A DNA stretch of 64,000 bases from Carex sylvatica (Eukaryota; Streptophyta; Magnoliopsida; Poales; Cyperaceae): NCBI GenBank assembly GCA_964058845.1, contig CAXKVR010000170.1, positions 1 through 64,000 of the forward strand, in the 5' to 3' direction. Position numbers and translations under genes: made by a program. The first letter of the stretch is position 1. Every line of letters starts with the position of its first letter. Shown piece after piece: positions 46,715 to 59,024 of this stretch. The notes under the pieces were generated by a model. The model saw only the letters and a list, made by a program, of their open reading frames with translations. It was not told the DNA's origin and made no database searches.

Positions 46715-46751
<37 letters not shown>
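45814..46751. other. Intergenic DNA
   Basis: AT-rich. Short inverted motifs occur, for instance GATCGGTT/AACCGATC around 46250-46280. No gene. Confidence 0.45.
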
Positions 46752-46754
<3 letters not shown>

Positions 46755-47126
46755 GAGGGATCGGATTACACACTTTTTTTGGTGACACCAGTTACACCCT
46801 ATGTTTACAAAGTCCAAACAGTCGATCCAAACCGTTCAACTTGTTGGATATGTTAAAATGTGCTTGCAGATTAAATTTTATGTTTTTCTGAATTTTTTTA
46901 TTATTTATTAAGATGGGTACAAAAATTCAACGGTATGAATATAGCAATTTTGTTAAATACTTAATAAATAGTAAAAAAATTTCAAAAAATATAAAATTTG
47001 ACCTGCAAGCACATTTTAACATATCCAACAAGTTGAACGGTTTGGATCGACTGTTTGAACTTTGAAAACTTTGAAAATGAAGAGTGTAATTTGGTGTCAC
47101 CAAAAAAGAGTGTAATCGAATCCCTC

Positions 47127-47129
<3 letters not shown>
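46752..47129. mobile_element. Hairpin MITE G
   Basis: Ends GAAGAGGGATCGGATTACAC and the inverse GTGTAATCGAATCCCTCCTC. Core CGATCCAAACCGTTCAACTT and TGTGCTTGCAGATTAAATTT. The left flank is (TA)n and the right flank (CT)n(TA)n. Confidence 0.88.
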
Positions 47130-47160
<31 letters not shown>

Positions 47161-47161
<1 letters not shown>

Positions 47162-47587
47162 GAGGTTGGCTACTATGCTTATATAAGCATATCCCCACAT
47201 ATGCTTATAACTCATTTTTGTGTTTTCAATGTCCAAATGGTTGATCTGAACCGTTAGATGTGATCTCTATATTGAAATGTACTTGGAGACCAAATTTTAC
47301 ATTTTTCTGAATTTTTTTACTATTTATTAAGTCACTTTGAAAATCGCTGATCCAACGGTGGTTTAACAAAACAGTAAAATCAGAAGCCACCGTTGGATCA
47401 GCGATTTTCAAAGTGGCTTAATAAATAGTAAAAAAATTCAGAAAAATATAAAATTTGGTCTCCAAGCACATTTCAATATAGAGATCACATCTAACGGTTC
47501 AGATCGACCATTTGGACATTGAAAATACAAAAATGAGTTATAAGTATATGTGGGGATATGCTTATATAAGCATAGTAGCCAACCTCT
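47161..47587. mobile_element. Hairpin MITE H (intact relative of A)
   Basis: Ends AGAGGTTGGCTACTATGCTT and the inverse AAGCATAGTAGCCAACCTCT. Both arms carry the subterminal TATATAAGCATATCCCCACA. Arms are nearly identical and meet near 47375. Core GATCTGAACCGTTAGATGTG. (TA)n on both sides. Confidence 0.92.
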
Positions 47588-47612
47588 ATATATATATATA
47601 TATATTATAACA

Positions 47613-48033
47613 TATAGAGTACAACTAGGGTGTTCTTAAGCTCGCCAAAGTGTTTGGTGAGCTTAGCTCCAAACTCCATCAAATTAGTTTCAAATGACGA
47701 ATCCGAACCGTTGGAACTCGCTTACCTTATGAGTGATGCGTCTATATGTGAAAATTTTAAACATTCGAATTAATTTAGTATAAAGTCAATCGGTCAAAAT
47801 TAGAAGGTTAATAAATTAATTTTAGTGCATTCATTTTTGAACATTTTTTGACTGTTTGACTTTATACTAAATTAATTCGAATGTTTAAAATTTTCACATG
47901 TAGACGCATTACTCGTAAGATAGGCAGATTTCAATTGGTTCGAATTCGTCATTTGAAATTAATTTGATGGATTTTAAAGTTAAAGCTCACCAAACAATTT
48001 GGTGAGCTTAAGAACACCCTAGTTATATTCTAT
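47613..48033. mobile_element. Hairpin MITE I
   Basis: Ends ATAGAGTACAACTAGGGTGT and the inverse ACACCCTAGTTATATTCTAT, with GCTCACCAAA inside both. The arms are long and near-perfect. It has GAATCCGAACCGTTGGAACT, but the rest of the arm differs from A-H, so it is a separate or distant family. Confidence 0.87.
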
Positions 48034-48208
48034 ATATATATTATATTTAGACATTAAAATTTATCCATGAACAATGCTTTATCTGCTTTCATCCATTTGT
48101 TAAAGGGGGGAAAGATGTAATATGTAATTTTTCCGAAAAGGAAGACTAATTAATGTATTGGTATGGCACGAATCTCAAAGCCCAAATAATACTGCCCCTT
48201 TAACAAAT

Positions 48209-48320
48209 GTTTGCACGATGATTTTGTCGTCTAGTAAGTAGTAAGTGGAAGGGAGTGCGGTCCTTTATTAATTAATTAATTAATTTGCACGATGATTTTG
48301 TCGTCCAGTAAGTATTAAGT
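48209..48320. repeat. 73-bp-spaced direct repeat beside the foldback element
   Basis: TTTGCACGATGATTTTGTCG followed by TCTAGTAAGTAGTAAGT (first copy, 48209) or TCCAGTAAGTATTAAGT (second copy, 48282). The second copy ends exactly at the target duplication of the foldback element. Confidence 0.8.
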
Positions 48321-48584
48321 CCGAAATTTTTATAAATACCCAAAAAAAATATAAAATTACGGAATCTACCCACTGTTTGAATGGAATTCGAAAAATGCCC
48401 AATCCGGTTATCCAATAACCGGATTTGAGACAAATTTCCGGTTAACCGTTCACCGGATTTTTTTTTTTTTTTTTTTTTTTTTTGAAAAAAAATGACATTT
48501 CCGGTTAACGGTGCACCGGACTTTTTTTTTTTTTTTTTTTTTTTTGAAAAAAAATTACATTTCCGGTTAACGGTGCACCGGACT

Positions 48585-48625
<41 letters not shown>

Positions 48626-49143
48626 GAAATTTTTTTTTAAACAGAATTTTTTTTTATTAAAATATTAGAAATGTTGAATATATTTCTTTGAAAATAGATG
48701 GAATACAATATAATTTGATTTATTAGAGCAACAAATAACCCGGATCAATATTTTTCATGCCGAATTTTTCGCGGCCGTAAGAAAAATTAATATATTTTTT
48801 TATGTGTTATTGGGAAAAAATAAAAATGCTTAGATTCTAAGTTATTGATTCCGATTAAAAAGTCACTTCTAGATAATTCAGAAAATATTGTGATCTTTCT
48901 AGTACATTTAATTTATTAAAAGTTGTATCTATTTTGAGAATTCTTTTTGAATAACAACCATTAAAAATATATTAATTTTTCTTACGGCCGCGAAAAATTT
49001 GGGTTGAAAAATATTGATCCGGGTTATTTATTGTAGTCTTTCTAATAAATCAAATTATATTGTATTCCATTTATTTTCAAAGAAATATATTCAACATTTC
49101 TAATATTTTAATAAAATAAAAATTCTGTTTAAAAAAAAATTTC

Positions 49144-49179
<36 letters not shown>

Positions 49180-49506
49180 AATCCGGTACACCGTTAACCG
49201 GAAATATAATTTTTTTTTCAAAAAAAAAAAAAAAGTCCGGTGCACTGTTAACCGGAAATATAATTTTTTTTTCAAAAAAAAAAAAAAAAAAAAAAGTCCG
49301 GTGCACCGTTAACCGGAAATATAATTTTTTTTTCAAAAAAAAAAAAAAAAAAAAAAAAAGTCCGGTGCACCGTTTACCGGACATTTATCTCAAATCCGGT
49401 TATTGGATAACCGGATTGGGCATTTTTCGAATTTCATTCAAACAGTGGGTAGATTCCGTAATTTTATATTTTTTTTGGGTATATATAAAAATTTCGGGTA
49501 TTAAGT
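48312..49506. mobile_element. 1.18-kb foldback Mutator-type element with 9-bp target duplication
   Basis: The element spans 48321-49497 with ends CCGAAATTTTTATA and the inverse TATAAAAATTTCGG. GTATTAAGT is directly repeated at 48312-48320 and 49498-49506, a perfect 9-bp target duplication. Almost the whole element is one inverted repeat. Each arm has several tandem units of a long T (or A) tract plus TTTCCGGTTAACGGTGCACC. A homopolymer run of more than 30 bases occurs in each arm. The inner arms (GCGGCCGTAAGAAAAATTAA and its inverse) are less A/T-pure. No ORF other than poly-Phe artefacts. Confidence 0.9.
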
Positions 49507-50444
49507 AGTAAGCAGTCTTCAAATTTTAAACTGACTTGGAGACTTGGAGTTGGGAGTTGGAGTTGGAGTTGGAGTTGGAGTTGGAGTTGGGTCCTTTATC
49601 CTTTTAATCCAAGGAAAGGAAAGGAAAGGAAAGGAAAGGAAAGGAAGCGAAAGGAAGCGCTTCTCTTTGCATTTTTGAATCGCCTCGCCGGTCTTTCATT
49701 AAAAGCTGGAAAAATACTCACTTTGAACATGGTGCACCATTAAAAGCAACACTCACTCCACAATCCACATACTGACCTCTCACAATTTATAATGTTCTTT
49801 TACTTTTATTCAACCTTAGTTTGCTTCATTGTTTCAAGTATTTAATAATTTTATTTAACACCAACATTTTCACAAATAAACTCAAATAATTCCGTTTCGG
49901 GTTAAATAATGTAATAAATGTAGCGATGTACTAATGTCTAATTACTGCTCCCGGTCCATTCAAAATCTCTCTCCTTTCCATTCCTTCCTTTCCTCGGTTT
50001 CAGTATCACTGTATCAGTATTCAGTACGGAGGGAAGACTAAAAGGATAGGGACAGTGCACAGAACCGTTCTGACTGACTGATGGGGTCCCGACGTTCAAT
50101 TAAGGAAATTAAACCCACACCGCGAATAATCAAGTCAGTTGAATTGAATAGAGACGAAAGAGAAAATTAAACTAAAGCTCACTTGTCTGCTGCCCTGCCT
50201 GTTTCTTCTCTTTCTCTCTCACTTTGGCAGCTAGCGTGAAATTCAAATTCAAATCTTAATTCCGATCTCTCTCTCTCTTTCCTCTCCTCTCTTCTTCTTT
50301 CCTACTTAATACTCAATCTCAACTTCTTGTCAATTTCATTTCAGATACAAATATCGGAAGCAGTCTTTTCCATTCCACCACCATTTTGTGCTTATTTTTA
50401 ATTCTTCAGAGCTCGGATCGATCTAGAACCTTCTCTAAACCAAA
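49507..50444. other. Upstream region of the TORTIFOLIA1-like gene
   Basis: Begins with microsatellites (GGAGTT)n at about 49550-49590 and (GGAAA)n at about 49612-49645. CT-rich sequence near 50200-50300 probably belongs to the 5' UTR. No other gene. Confidence 0.5.
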
Positions 50445-53400
50445 ATGAAGGCCCAGTCACTCAACCAAAACCAGAAGGGGAAGTTCATTTTTGAGCTCAA
50501 ACAACGCATCCTTCTCTCTCTAAACAAGCTTTCTGATCGAGACACCTATCAACTTGGCTCTGATGAACTGGAGAGGATTGCTCAATCTCTGTCTCCTGAC
50601 ATGATCTCTCCATTTCTCTTCTGCATTGCAGACATGGACTCCGAAGCCAAGAGCTCTGTCAGAAGAGAGTGTATCAGGCTCATTGCTGTTTTGGCAATTT
50701 CCCACGCTTCCCTTCTTGCCAGTCACATGGTCAAAATTATGTCAAGCATAGTTAAAAGACTCAAGGATAGTGATTCTATTGTCAGGGATGCCTGTGTTGA
50801 CACCTGTGGTCTTCTCTCCAGAAATGTCCAGGGTGTTTTTGTTATTTTGGCAAGGCCACTTTTTGAGGCACTCGGAGAACAGAACAGGTATGCCCAGGGA
50901 GGTGGGGCCCTTTGTCTAGCCAGAGTTATCGATGAGAGTGTCTATTTGCCCACTGAGATCCTGCCACAGATGCTGTCCCGGATTGTCAAATTACTCAAAA
51001 ACCAGCATTTCATGGCAAAGCCAGCTGTCATTGAGCTTATCAGAAGTATTATTCAGGTCATATTCTCTTTTAATCAAACATTTAAGGATTGACTGAGATA
51101 TTTGTTCTGTGGGTTTTGGACTTATCTGCTTAATTTTGTTATTTGGGAAAGCTTGGCTTCAACTATAGTTTATTGTTCAGCTGAGATTAAATTGTGGTCA
51201 ATGCATATTAAAGAATAAACTGACAAAATGCAAGCCTAATTGAGGGAGAGTTGAATTAAAATTTGGTTAAATGGTTAATTGTTAGTGAGGCAAAGGGCTA
51301 ATTGTTTCTTGAATTGTCAGTTGTGGGGGCAGCTAAATCTTATTGGGTCAATGCAATTTGAATTTCCATCAGTTTTCATTATTTTCTTTAATTTTGCATC
51401 TCAAAATAACATCAAATAACTTTGGTCTGTGTTGTTCAGGCTGGAGGTGCACCAACAGAGAGTTCTCTCTCAACTGCCATGACAGGTCTCTTAGACTGCC
51501 TAAAGTACCGTGACTGGACCACACGAAAGGCTGCGTCCTCAGCTTTGTCTAGCATTGCGCTTTCTTGTGATGGCTGCATGCTTGGGTCTCTTACAAGTAG
51601 CTGCCTCCGTGCTCTTGAGGGATGCCGGTTTGACAAAGTTAGTTTTGTCCTTCGCACCAGCTAGTTTATTCCAACTGTTCTTGACCCAAAAACTTTACCT
51701 TCGTCTGTATTGTACCACTAACCATGGTAATAGCTTAATAGGTACTTTATTGGTACAATACCATGTGCACCTGTATTTATTTAATGATCTGTTCATTGCA
51801 TATTTTGATTTTGTGTGTATGTTTTACCATTATGCACTGAACTTGCACATTAATTAGTTTTGTCATATAACTCAAAGGTGTTAGGCAACACATGTAAAAG
51901 ATGTTGCCATCTCTATGGACCAAAATTTGCTCTCTCTCTCTCTCTAATTATTCTACTTCAATTTTTATTGTAGGTCAAACCTGTGCGTGATGCTATAACT
52001 TATGCGATTCAGTGTTGGAAGTCTCTTTCAGTAGATAATTCTCTTGAGCTATCTGAAGCCACGTCTTCTATTAAAGGTTTGATCCATTTATAGTCATATG
52101 TCTCTGGTCTTTTGGAAGGAATTTTTTAGTTTCCCTCCAGGTCCACAGAATCATAAACCCGAATTGCTTCATCTCTCCTTGGTGAAGATTTTTTACTCTT
52201 TTTTGGGTTGCAATAATCTTCTTGACACATAATAAATTGGGACTTCTCTAATTCTTGATGACACTGTTTTATACAAGGTTTATTAAAAGAAGAGATGGCT
52301 CCATTTTCCAAAAAACATAGGAAAACGGCCTTGTTATAATAGTATTTTTTGATACCTGAATAAATCATTAAATTAACTCTAGTAAGCCTAAAAGCAGATG
52401 GGCTAGTAGAATTGAGGGAAGACTTGTAACCTCCCATTTGTAATTATTCCATACTTCATTCAAGCCATAGAAATAATGAACTTAATTTTTTATTTTTATT
52501 TTATTTTGACAGAAAACTTCTCCAGAGATTATGCTGAAGTGACAAGTACTAGCGACAATGGATCAAGATCTACATCCTTCAGAAAACCTGTTTCTCTTTC
52601 CAACTCCAATACAAATTGTAATATGGTTTCATATCCTAAAGGAAACAAAAATGCTGCCAGTTCGACCAAAAAGAGAACCCCTTTATCTTTGAGGAAACCT
52701 GATAACATCATCCCCAAGCCGAAACCGATAGAGTGGCAGATTGAAGTATCAGTTCCCAAGAAAAAGCCCATTATGTCCTCACCAATTATCCAAAAGGATG
52801 TCAAGGCAAATGCAAAAGAAGAAAACTATTCTGATATGGGAAGTGGGAGTTGCGTGACAAAGGATATTAAAATTGAAGGAGGGGAATGTGATTCCAATTT
52901 AAATTTTAATTTAGATGGGTTTTCTGAGAAGTTTTTTAACGAAGAAGGGGATGCAGAGATTGAAGTTGATTCTAGCCATGCTTTGATTCGGGATAAGAAA
53001 GGTTTGGATCTGAGTTCCTGTGGCCCCCATGGGTGTTGTGTGAATACAAAGAATGAGTTGGGTTTTATTAAGAAACAGCTTGAAGAGATTGAATCAAAAC
53101 AAAACAACTTGTTTGATCTTTTGAAGGTATGTATATCTTTTGGTTTTTAGATATCCATAAATAGGTTTTTGCTAGTGGTAGATCTGTACCAGGAATTTTT
53201 TGGTAACCTATATTATTGGTGGAGATCACGACTTTATTTATTTGATTTTATGTAACTTTGACTATACTTTTCAGGAATTTATGGGGAGTTCAATGGATAA
53301 CCTCACCACACTGCACTCGAAAATTTATAACATGGAAGATGCGGTTGATAACATAGTAAATTTGATGACTCAAAAGGAGCCCAATTTTGGAAATGGAAAA

Positions 53401-54488
53401 CCTAGCCCAAGACTTACCAGAAATGGAAATATTTCCATTTCTTCGTCCCCTAGGATTTCGTACTCCTCCCCTCGATCCTCAATAGAAACCAATTACAAGA
53501 ATCCACGATCTAATAATGGGACATCAAGTTCAATTTCTATGGGTACACACAATGAACCTGGGAGAATGAACACCAACAATTTTCCAAAGTGGTTCAATGG
53601 TTATTCTGGTACAGGTGATGTACCTGTAAACAGAGAAAAATCAATTGTAAAGAATACACAAAGTGGCCTGGAGAGAAGCAAGAGAGATCTTGGGAAACAG
53701 TTTAATGGGTTTCTTGGTGCAGCCAATCGCGCCATACTAGCAAAAGATGAAAAATTCCTTGAATGTGAATTTTTTGAAAAAGAAAGGTTGAGTGCAACTG
53801 CTGTGAGTCCACAAGGTGACTCCAACTTTGAAAAACAGGTTAACGAGTTTCTTAGTGAAGGGGATGTAGAATCTGCATATGTAGCGGTGCTTTGTTGTGG
53901 GGATGATTTAAGTGTGATTGAGTTAATGGATGTGACAGGACCTGTACTCCATAAGTTGTCGAGTGAGACAGCTAGTGAAGTTCTGAGGGTTATGTCGGTG
54001 CAGCCTATGGATAGCAAGTTCCTTGAATTTGCCATGCCATGGATCCAACAGGTAAATTTTACAGTGCTTTTACAGATTGTTTTCCTGCCTGTGGCAGTCC
54101 AATTTACAGATTGTAATGTGTTTGTAGGTTGTTGATTTGAGTACGGCACAAGATTCAAGGCAACTGTTTGTATCTCCCAGAGCTCAGAGAGAGTTCCTGC
54201 ATTCGCTTCAGCAAGTGGTAACAACAGCAACTGTGGATGCAGCAACTAGACTTAGCATTGCACAGCTTGCTGCAAGATTGGGGAAGGCCTTTGGTCTTCT
54301 TCCAACAACCAGGTACCTACTCTCTCTTTCTTTCTTTCTTTCTTTCTTCACAAACTATATAAATATACACACACTCTTTGTCTCTCTAACGTAATGAGTA
54401 ACGACTTATTATTATTTATTTATTTTGCAGGAAACTGCTACCTAGGGAGTTGAGAGTAAACAAGAATTTCATTTCCTCTGTAACCTAG
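50445..54488 (+). CDS. TORTIFOLIA1/SPIRAL2-like microtubule-associated protein
   Basis: Plant-specific protein that binds cortical microtubules and helps set growth direction and organ handedness. Exons: 50445-51056, 51440-51637, 51974-52076, 52513-53126, 53275-54051, 54128-54312, 54431-54488; 848 residues, usual for the group. Residues 1 to about 305 are HEAT-type helical repeats (LKQRILLSLNKLSDRDTYQL, VRRECIRLIAVLAISHA, VRDACVDTCGLLS, DWTTRKAASSALSSIAL). A basic, Ser/Pro-rich middle follows (RTPLSLRKPDNIIPKPKP), then a predicted coiled coil near 485-540 (KKQLEEIESKQNN...LHSKIYNMEDAV). A conserved C-terminal helical domain covers about 640-845 (VNEFLSEGDVESAYVAVLCC, IAQLAARLGKAFG). I see no lesions. 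Confidence 0.95.
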
Positions 54489-56044
54489 TCGTTTCTTTCT
54501 GAAAATATTTCGTTTTCAGCAATTTTCATGTATTTTGCTATGGAGTTATAACAATGAGTACTTTTTGTTGTAATTCATTAGAACTTGAAGGATATGAATG
54601 ATAACAACAATGGGTTGCATTAACGAATGGGTGATACTGAGCTGAGCAACAAGTTGAGTTGTCCAAATTAAAATCTAGTGTTGTTGGTTTCTGTTGTAGT
54701 TGTTGCATGTATAGATAAATATATAGAGAGAGAATATCTAAATATCCCGTCCATATATTGGGACAGCATTCCTATTCCTATTCCTATTCCTATTCCTATA
54801 TGTTTGTTGGTATCTCAAGTTTTAAAATTGATCGAATATCTAAATATTGTCTATCCATGTGATTGTGAATTTTAAAACTTGTGTACCTAGATATTACTAT
54901 TGGAACATCTCAAAATTATCATCTCATCTGATTTGCTGTCAACTGCGTTTGCGTTTGATGGTCATGGACCAAGTACGTGGGCAGTAGCACTACTTCCACA
55001 AAATGCGCCACATATCATACATAGAATCTCAAAAAAGAAAGAAATTGCTGTTTTTTCTATTGACGACGAATTGTTTTGGTGCTGAGAAAATAAAATGAAA
55101 AATGAAAAATGAAAAATAGGAAAGCGAGAGAAATAGGATGTGACATGATGGCAATTGAAGACGACAGACCTGATTTTGTTGCTTGATGCTAATTTAATTA
55201 GATGGTGTGTGTATATATATATATGATATGCAAGTATGCAACATAATAAATAAATAATGCAAGAGAAATTAATTAAGTTCCTTAATCGGTGTACGATCCA
55301 AAAAGATAGGGATGGAGATGGATAGATATTTCATAAATTAAAAAGACGAAATTGTCCTTGTCAGTTATTAATTACTAGATAATATATATATTCCCTTTTT
55401 TTCTATACAGATTACAGACAGATACATGCAATCATGCATACAGGCACAGCAGCATGGGGACCTCAAATATATGAGAAATATATAATTATGATATATTTTA
55501 TTCATTTTTCTTTTTAATTTTAAGATGATTTAAAAGAACATAAAAAAAAATAAAATAAAAAGTTGATGATCTGGATTGGTTGGCTTGGCTCCTAACTTAT
55601 AAAATATGAAATATGACTGACTACATACATGTGATGTGATTCATTTCCGGAAATAAAATCTGCTACGATCCCAACTCCCAAGGGATTGTAGGGTCCCTAT
55701 AATTCCAAATTTAACCTTTCAGTTTTTACTTGTACGAATCTCTATAGAAGTTCTTTTTTTCTTTATGCACGAATCTCAAAATAAATGAAAGGTTGGATTT
55801 GGAATTGTAGGTAAGGGACTTCATTTCCTTGTGTGCCACCTACCATCTACCGACACTGCATTTTTTATAATTATTCCTTCCTTCCTATTCTTTCTATTTA
55901 TTTATTTATTTAGATCATCTCAAGCTTGGTATTTCATATATATCATTGAGAGAAAGTCAGAGAGAGACCTCTTCTCTTCTCTTACAATCATCCACTAAGA
56001 GAAATACAGAATCCAAGCGTAGAAAGTGAAGGAGAGAACAACAG
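54489..56044. other. Intergenic DNA between the microtubule and transporter genes
   Basis: The 3' UTR lies to about 54640, followed by AT-rich DNA with small repeats (CCTATT)n at 54770-54800, (AAAATG)n at about 55090-55115, and (TA)n. No gene. The segment at about 55900-56044 with CT/GA-rich stretches is the likely 5' UTR of the next gene. Confidence 0.5.
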
Positions 56045-56800
56045 ATGAAACAAGGAGACCAAAGCCTTCCTCTCTTGATCAACCTCAAGGTCACTATATA
56101 TTAATTGATGCTTTTTATTATCTGCATGTTCTGTTAAGTGTTAACCTTAATTACACTTATTAATTTACAGAGAGAAGAAGGAAATGATATCAACGAAGAA
56201 AAATCAGTTGTTCCCTGTCAAGGATCACAACTGCAGGATTTGCCAGTTGCTACTTCTGACTGGAGAGCACCTGCAACTATTCTTGGTAGCTTCATTTATT
56301 TACTTCCATTTGTTGCTTTTCGGAGTTGCTTATATATATGCATCTAAAAAAGTTACTGTTATATCTACATGTTTTTACAGGAGTTGAATGTTTGGAAAGC
56401 ATGGCTTTCAATGGTATAGCCACAAACCTAGTTGTATATTTAAGCAACGTTTTGCATGACAACAATGCATCAAGTGCTGCCAAAGTCTCAGTCTGGTATG
56501 GTACCAGCTATTTTGTACCGCTTGTAGGGGCACTTATAGCCGACTCCTGCTGGGGCAGTTACCTCACTGTCTTGATCTCTCTCATTCTCTACTTCCTTGT
56601 ATGTATCTTGCATTTCTTTCCTTCTTTTCTTTTCTTTTCTTTTTGTTGGTTATTAAATAAAAACATTTTTTCTTTTTGATATTGAAATTTTCAATTGGTA
56701 GATTCTGGTTCAGGTGCTGCAATTCCCTCTTATGAAACTAAATCCAACTCATCTCTGATCCTCCTAATCTTTATATATTTTAGAATTAATTAACCTCATA

Positions 56801-56845
<45 letters not shown>

Positions 56846-58589
56846 TCAGGGCATGGTGGGCACCACCCTTTCATCTCTAATCCCCATAACAACTCCTGGC
56901 GACACAAACACAACAGTAACACCATCTGAGGCAGTCACTACTCACTACAAGCTTGTATTTTACCTCAGCTTATTTCTCATTGCATTGGGCTGCGGTGGTG
57001 TTAGATCTTCTCTTCTACCATTTGGTGCTGATCAGTTCACTGACAATGACCAACAAAACAAAGTGTTGTTTTTCAGTTGGTTCTATATTTGTGTCATTTT
57101 TGGGGTCATCTCATCTGGGACAGTTGTGGTATGGGTACAAGAGAATGTTAGTTGGTCACTAGGGTTTGCTATACCAACTCTTTGCATTGGCTTCGCCTTG
57201 GCCTGGTTCTTGCTTGGTACCTCAATATACAGGAGAAAGGTACCAACTGGGAGCCCCTTGAAGAGCATTTGTCAGGTCTTGGTTGCCTCTTTCAGAAAGA
57301 TTTGTCTCAATATACCTAACCATGGTACAACTTTGTATGAGGTTGATTATAAAAGTTCAAATGGCGAGGTTGGTTCTCAGATGAAACTTGCTCAAACTAG
57401 CGATTTCAGGTAATATTTCTTTTGGTGCATGTTAGTATGTAGCATTAATTATTTATATTTCATAATTTCTGATGCTGTGTTTCTGGTACATGCAAAAATA
57501 CATCCAGTACATGCTGGTAACTGACTTGGTAATTAAGGAACAATAATGGTATGATACCTAAAAGGAAACACAAAGGGCTATACAAAGTTGTGCTTCTGGA
57601 ACTGACACGATACCAAATCCGCTATGCTAATTCATGCTCTATACTAAGACAATATTAAGATAATTACTTTGAAATAATTACTAAATATAAAAAAATGGAA
57701 AATAAGAAAGTTTCTTTTTTTGCTAATTGAAATGATCAAAGCACTAAAACATCCTTTTTTTTCCCTTAATTAATCTCTCAGATTCTTAAATAAAGCAGCT
57801 ATTATCTCAGACAGTGATCTTGAATCCAACAGACCACACAACCCGTGGTCATTATGCACTGTAACCCAAGTTGAAGAATTCAAAATTCTACTGCGACTGG
57901 TCCCGATTTGGGCCACTGGAGTTCTCCATTCGTCTGCCTTCTCCCAGATGCACACTACTTTCATTCAACAAGGCAAGGCCATGGATACCACGGTGCTCTC
58001 CTTTTCAGTACCTGCAGCATCTCTCTACTCCTTTGAGGTAATATGTGTTATGTGCTGGGTGTTTATCTACAACAAAATAGTTGTACCGACTATGGGCGGT
58101 GTACTGCTTTCCCAGCTGCAACGAATCGGCATTGGCCGGTTCTTAATTGTGGTGGCAATGTCAGCCGCTGCAGTTTTGGAGATAGTGCGGTTGGAGAGAT
58201 TTAGAGAGAGTGGGAGCACACTAAATATCGCATGGCAGTTGCCGCAGTATTTCATTGTGGCAGGGTCAGAATTTTTTAGCCTGATAACACAACTGGAGTT
58301 CTTCCACGGGCAAGCACCAGATTCAATGAAGAATGTTTGTACATCATTTGCTTTGTTATGCATTGCTCTGGGTAATTATTTGAGTTCGTTTATTATAACA
58401 ATGGTTGCGGTTGTGAGTACGAAGGGAGGGATGATGCCTGGATGGTTGCCAAATGATTTGAATGAAGGGCACATGGATTACTACTTTTGGATGATGACTG
58501 CTCTTTCCGGCTTCAATTTTGTTGCGTACATATTCTTTGCTAGCAAATATAAGCTAAAGGAGGCCATTTTTATCAAATTAATTAGTTAA
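56045..58589 (+). CDS. NRT1/PTR family (NPF) transporter
   Basis: Proton-coupled major-facilitator transporter; family substrates include nitrate, peptides, hormones and defence compounds. Exons: 56045-56089, 56171-56285, 56381-56598, 56850-57409, 57782-58589; 581 residues, normal for NPF. Family marks: SDWRAPATILGVECLESMAF in helix 1, YGTSYFVPLVGALIADSCWG, LFLIALGCGGVRSSLLPFGA (PTR2 signature region), DQFTDNDQQNK, FFSWFYICVIFGVISSGTVV, RLVPIWATGVLHSSAFSQM, QLPQYFIVAGSEFFSLI and QAPDSMKNVCTSFALLCIA. The central loop lies at about 270-345. The normal helix-1 motif ExxE(K/R) reads ECLES, so the basic residue is Ser. The first exon gives only 15 residues. I cannot fix the subfamily or substrate. 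Confidence 0.94.
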
Positions 58590-59024
58590 ATTACTTCTTC
58601 CTCTGCTCTGCTGTGTCTCTCTTTACCATACTCAACAAAGGGTAAAAGTACCATTCATTCTTTGATGTATATGAACTTATGAACCGAACCACAATTTGCT
58701 TGTAAAGTACCAGCTGAGATATGTAGTCATAAGTAACGAATCATATATAGCTAGTGATCATAAGTGCTAACTTTACTAGTCCCTTATCTATATTGACTGC
58801 AACTTAAAAAAACATATTCTTTCTTGTTTAGAACCTCCTTCCCATGCAATCTTCAACATAAATTAATGTTCATAAAATCTTGTGTAAGATTGCTATTTGG
58901 TATCAGGAAATCTAATCCATCCAGTAATTACAAATTTGACGATAAGCTGACAATAATAAATGCAGATCATCATACACAAAATTTTTGATTCTTTCTTTTT
59001 ATAGCAATTTGAATTTGAATGAAA
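58590..59024. other. Convergent 3' ends of the NPF and SRF genes
   Basis: 435 bp between two stop codons facing each other. AT-rich 3' UTR sequence, no other feature. Confidence 0.6.

Noticed and set aside
49100..49384. Poly-Phe ORF on the minus strand
   Set aside because: Translation of long A-tracts in the foldback element. No coding character.
53601..54245. 214-residue minus-strand ORF
   Set aside because: Antisense to two well-supported exons of the TORTIFOLIA1-like gene.
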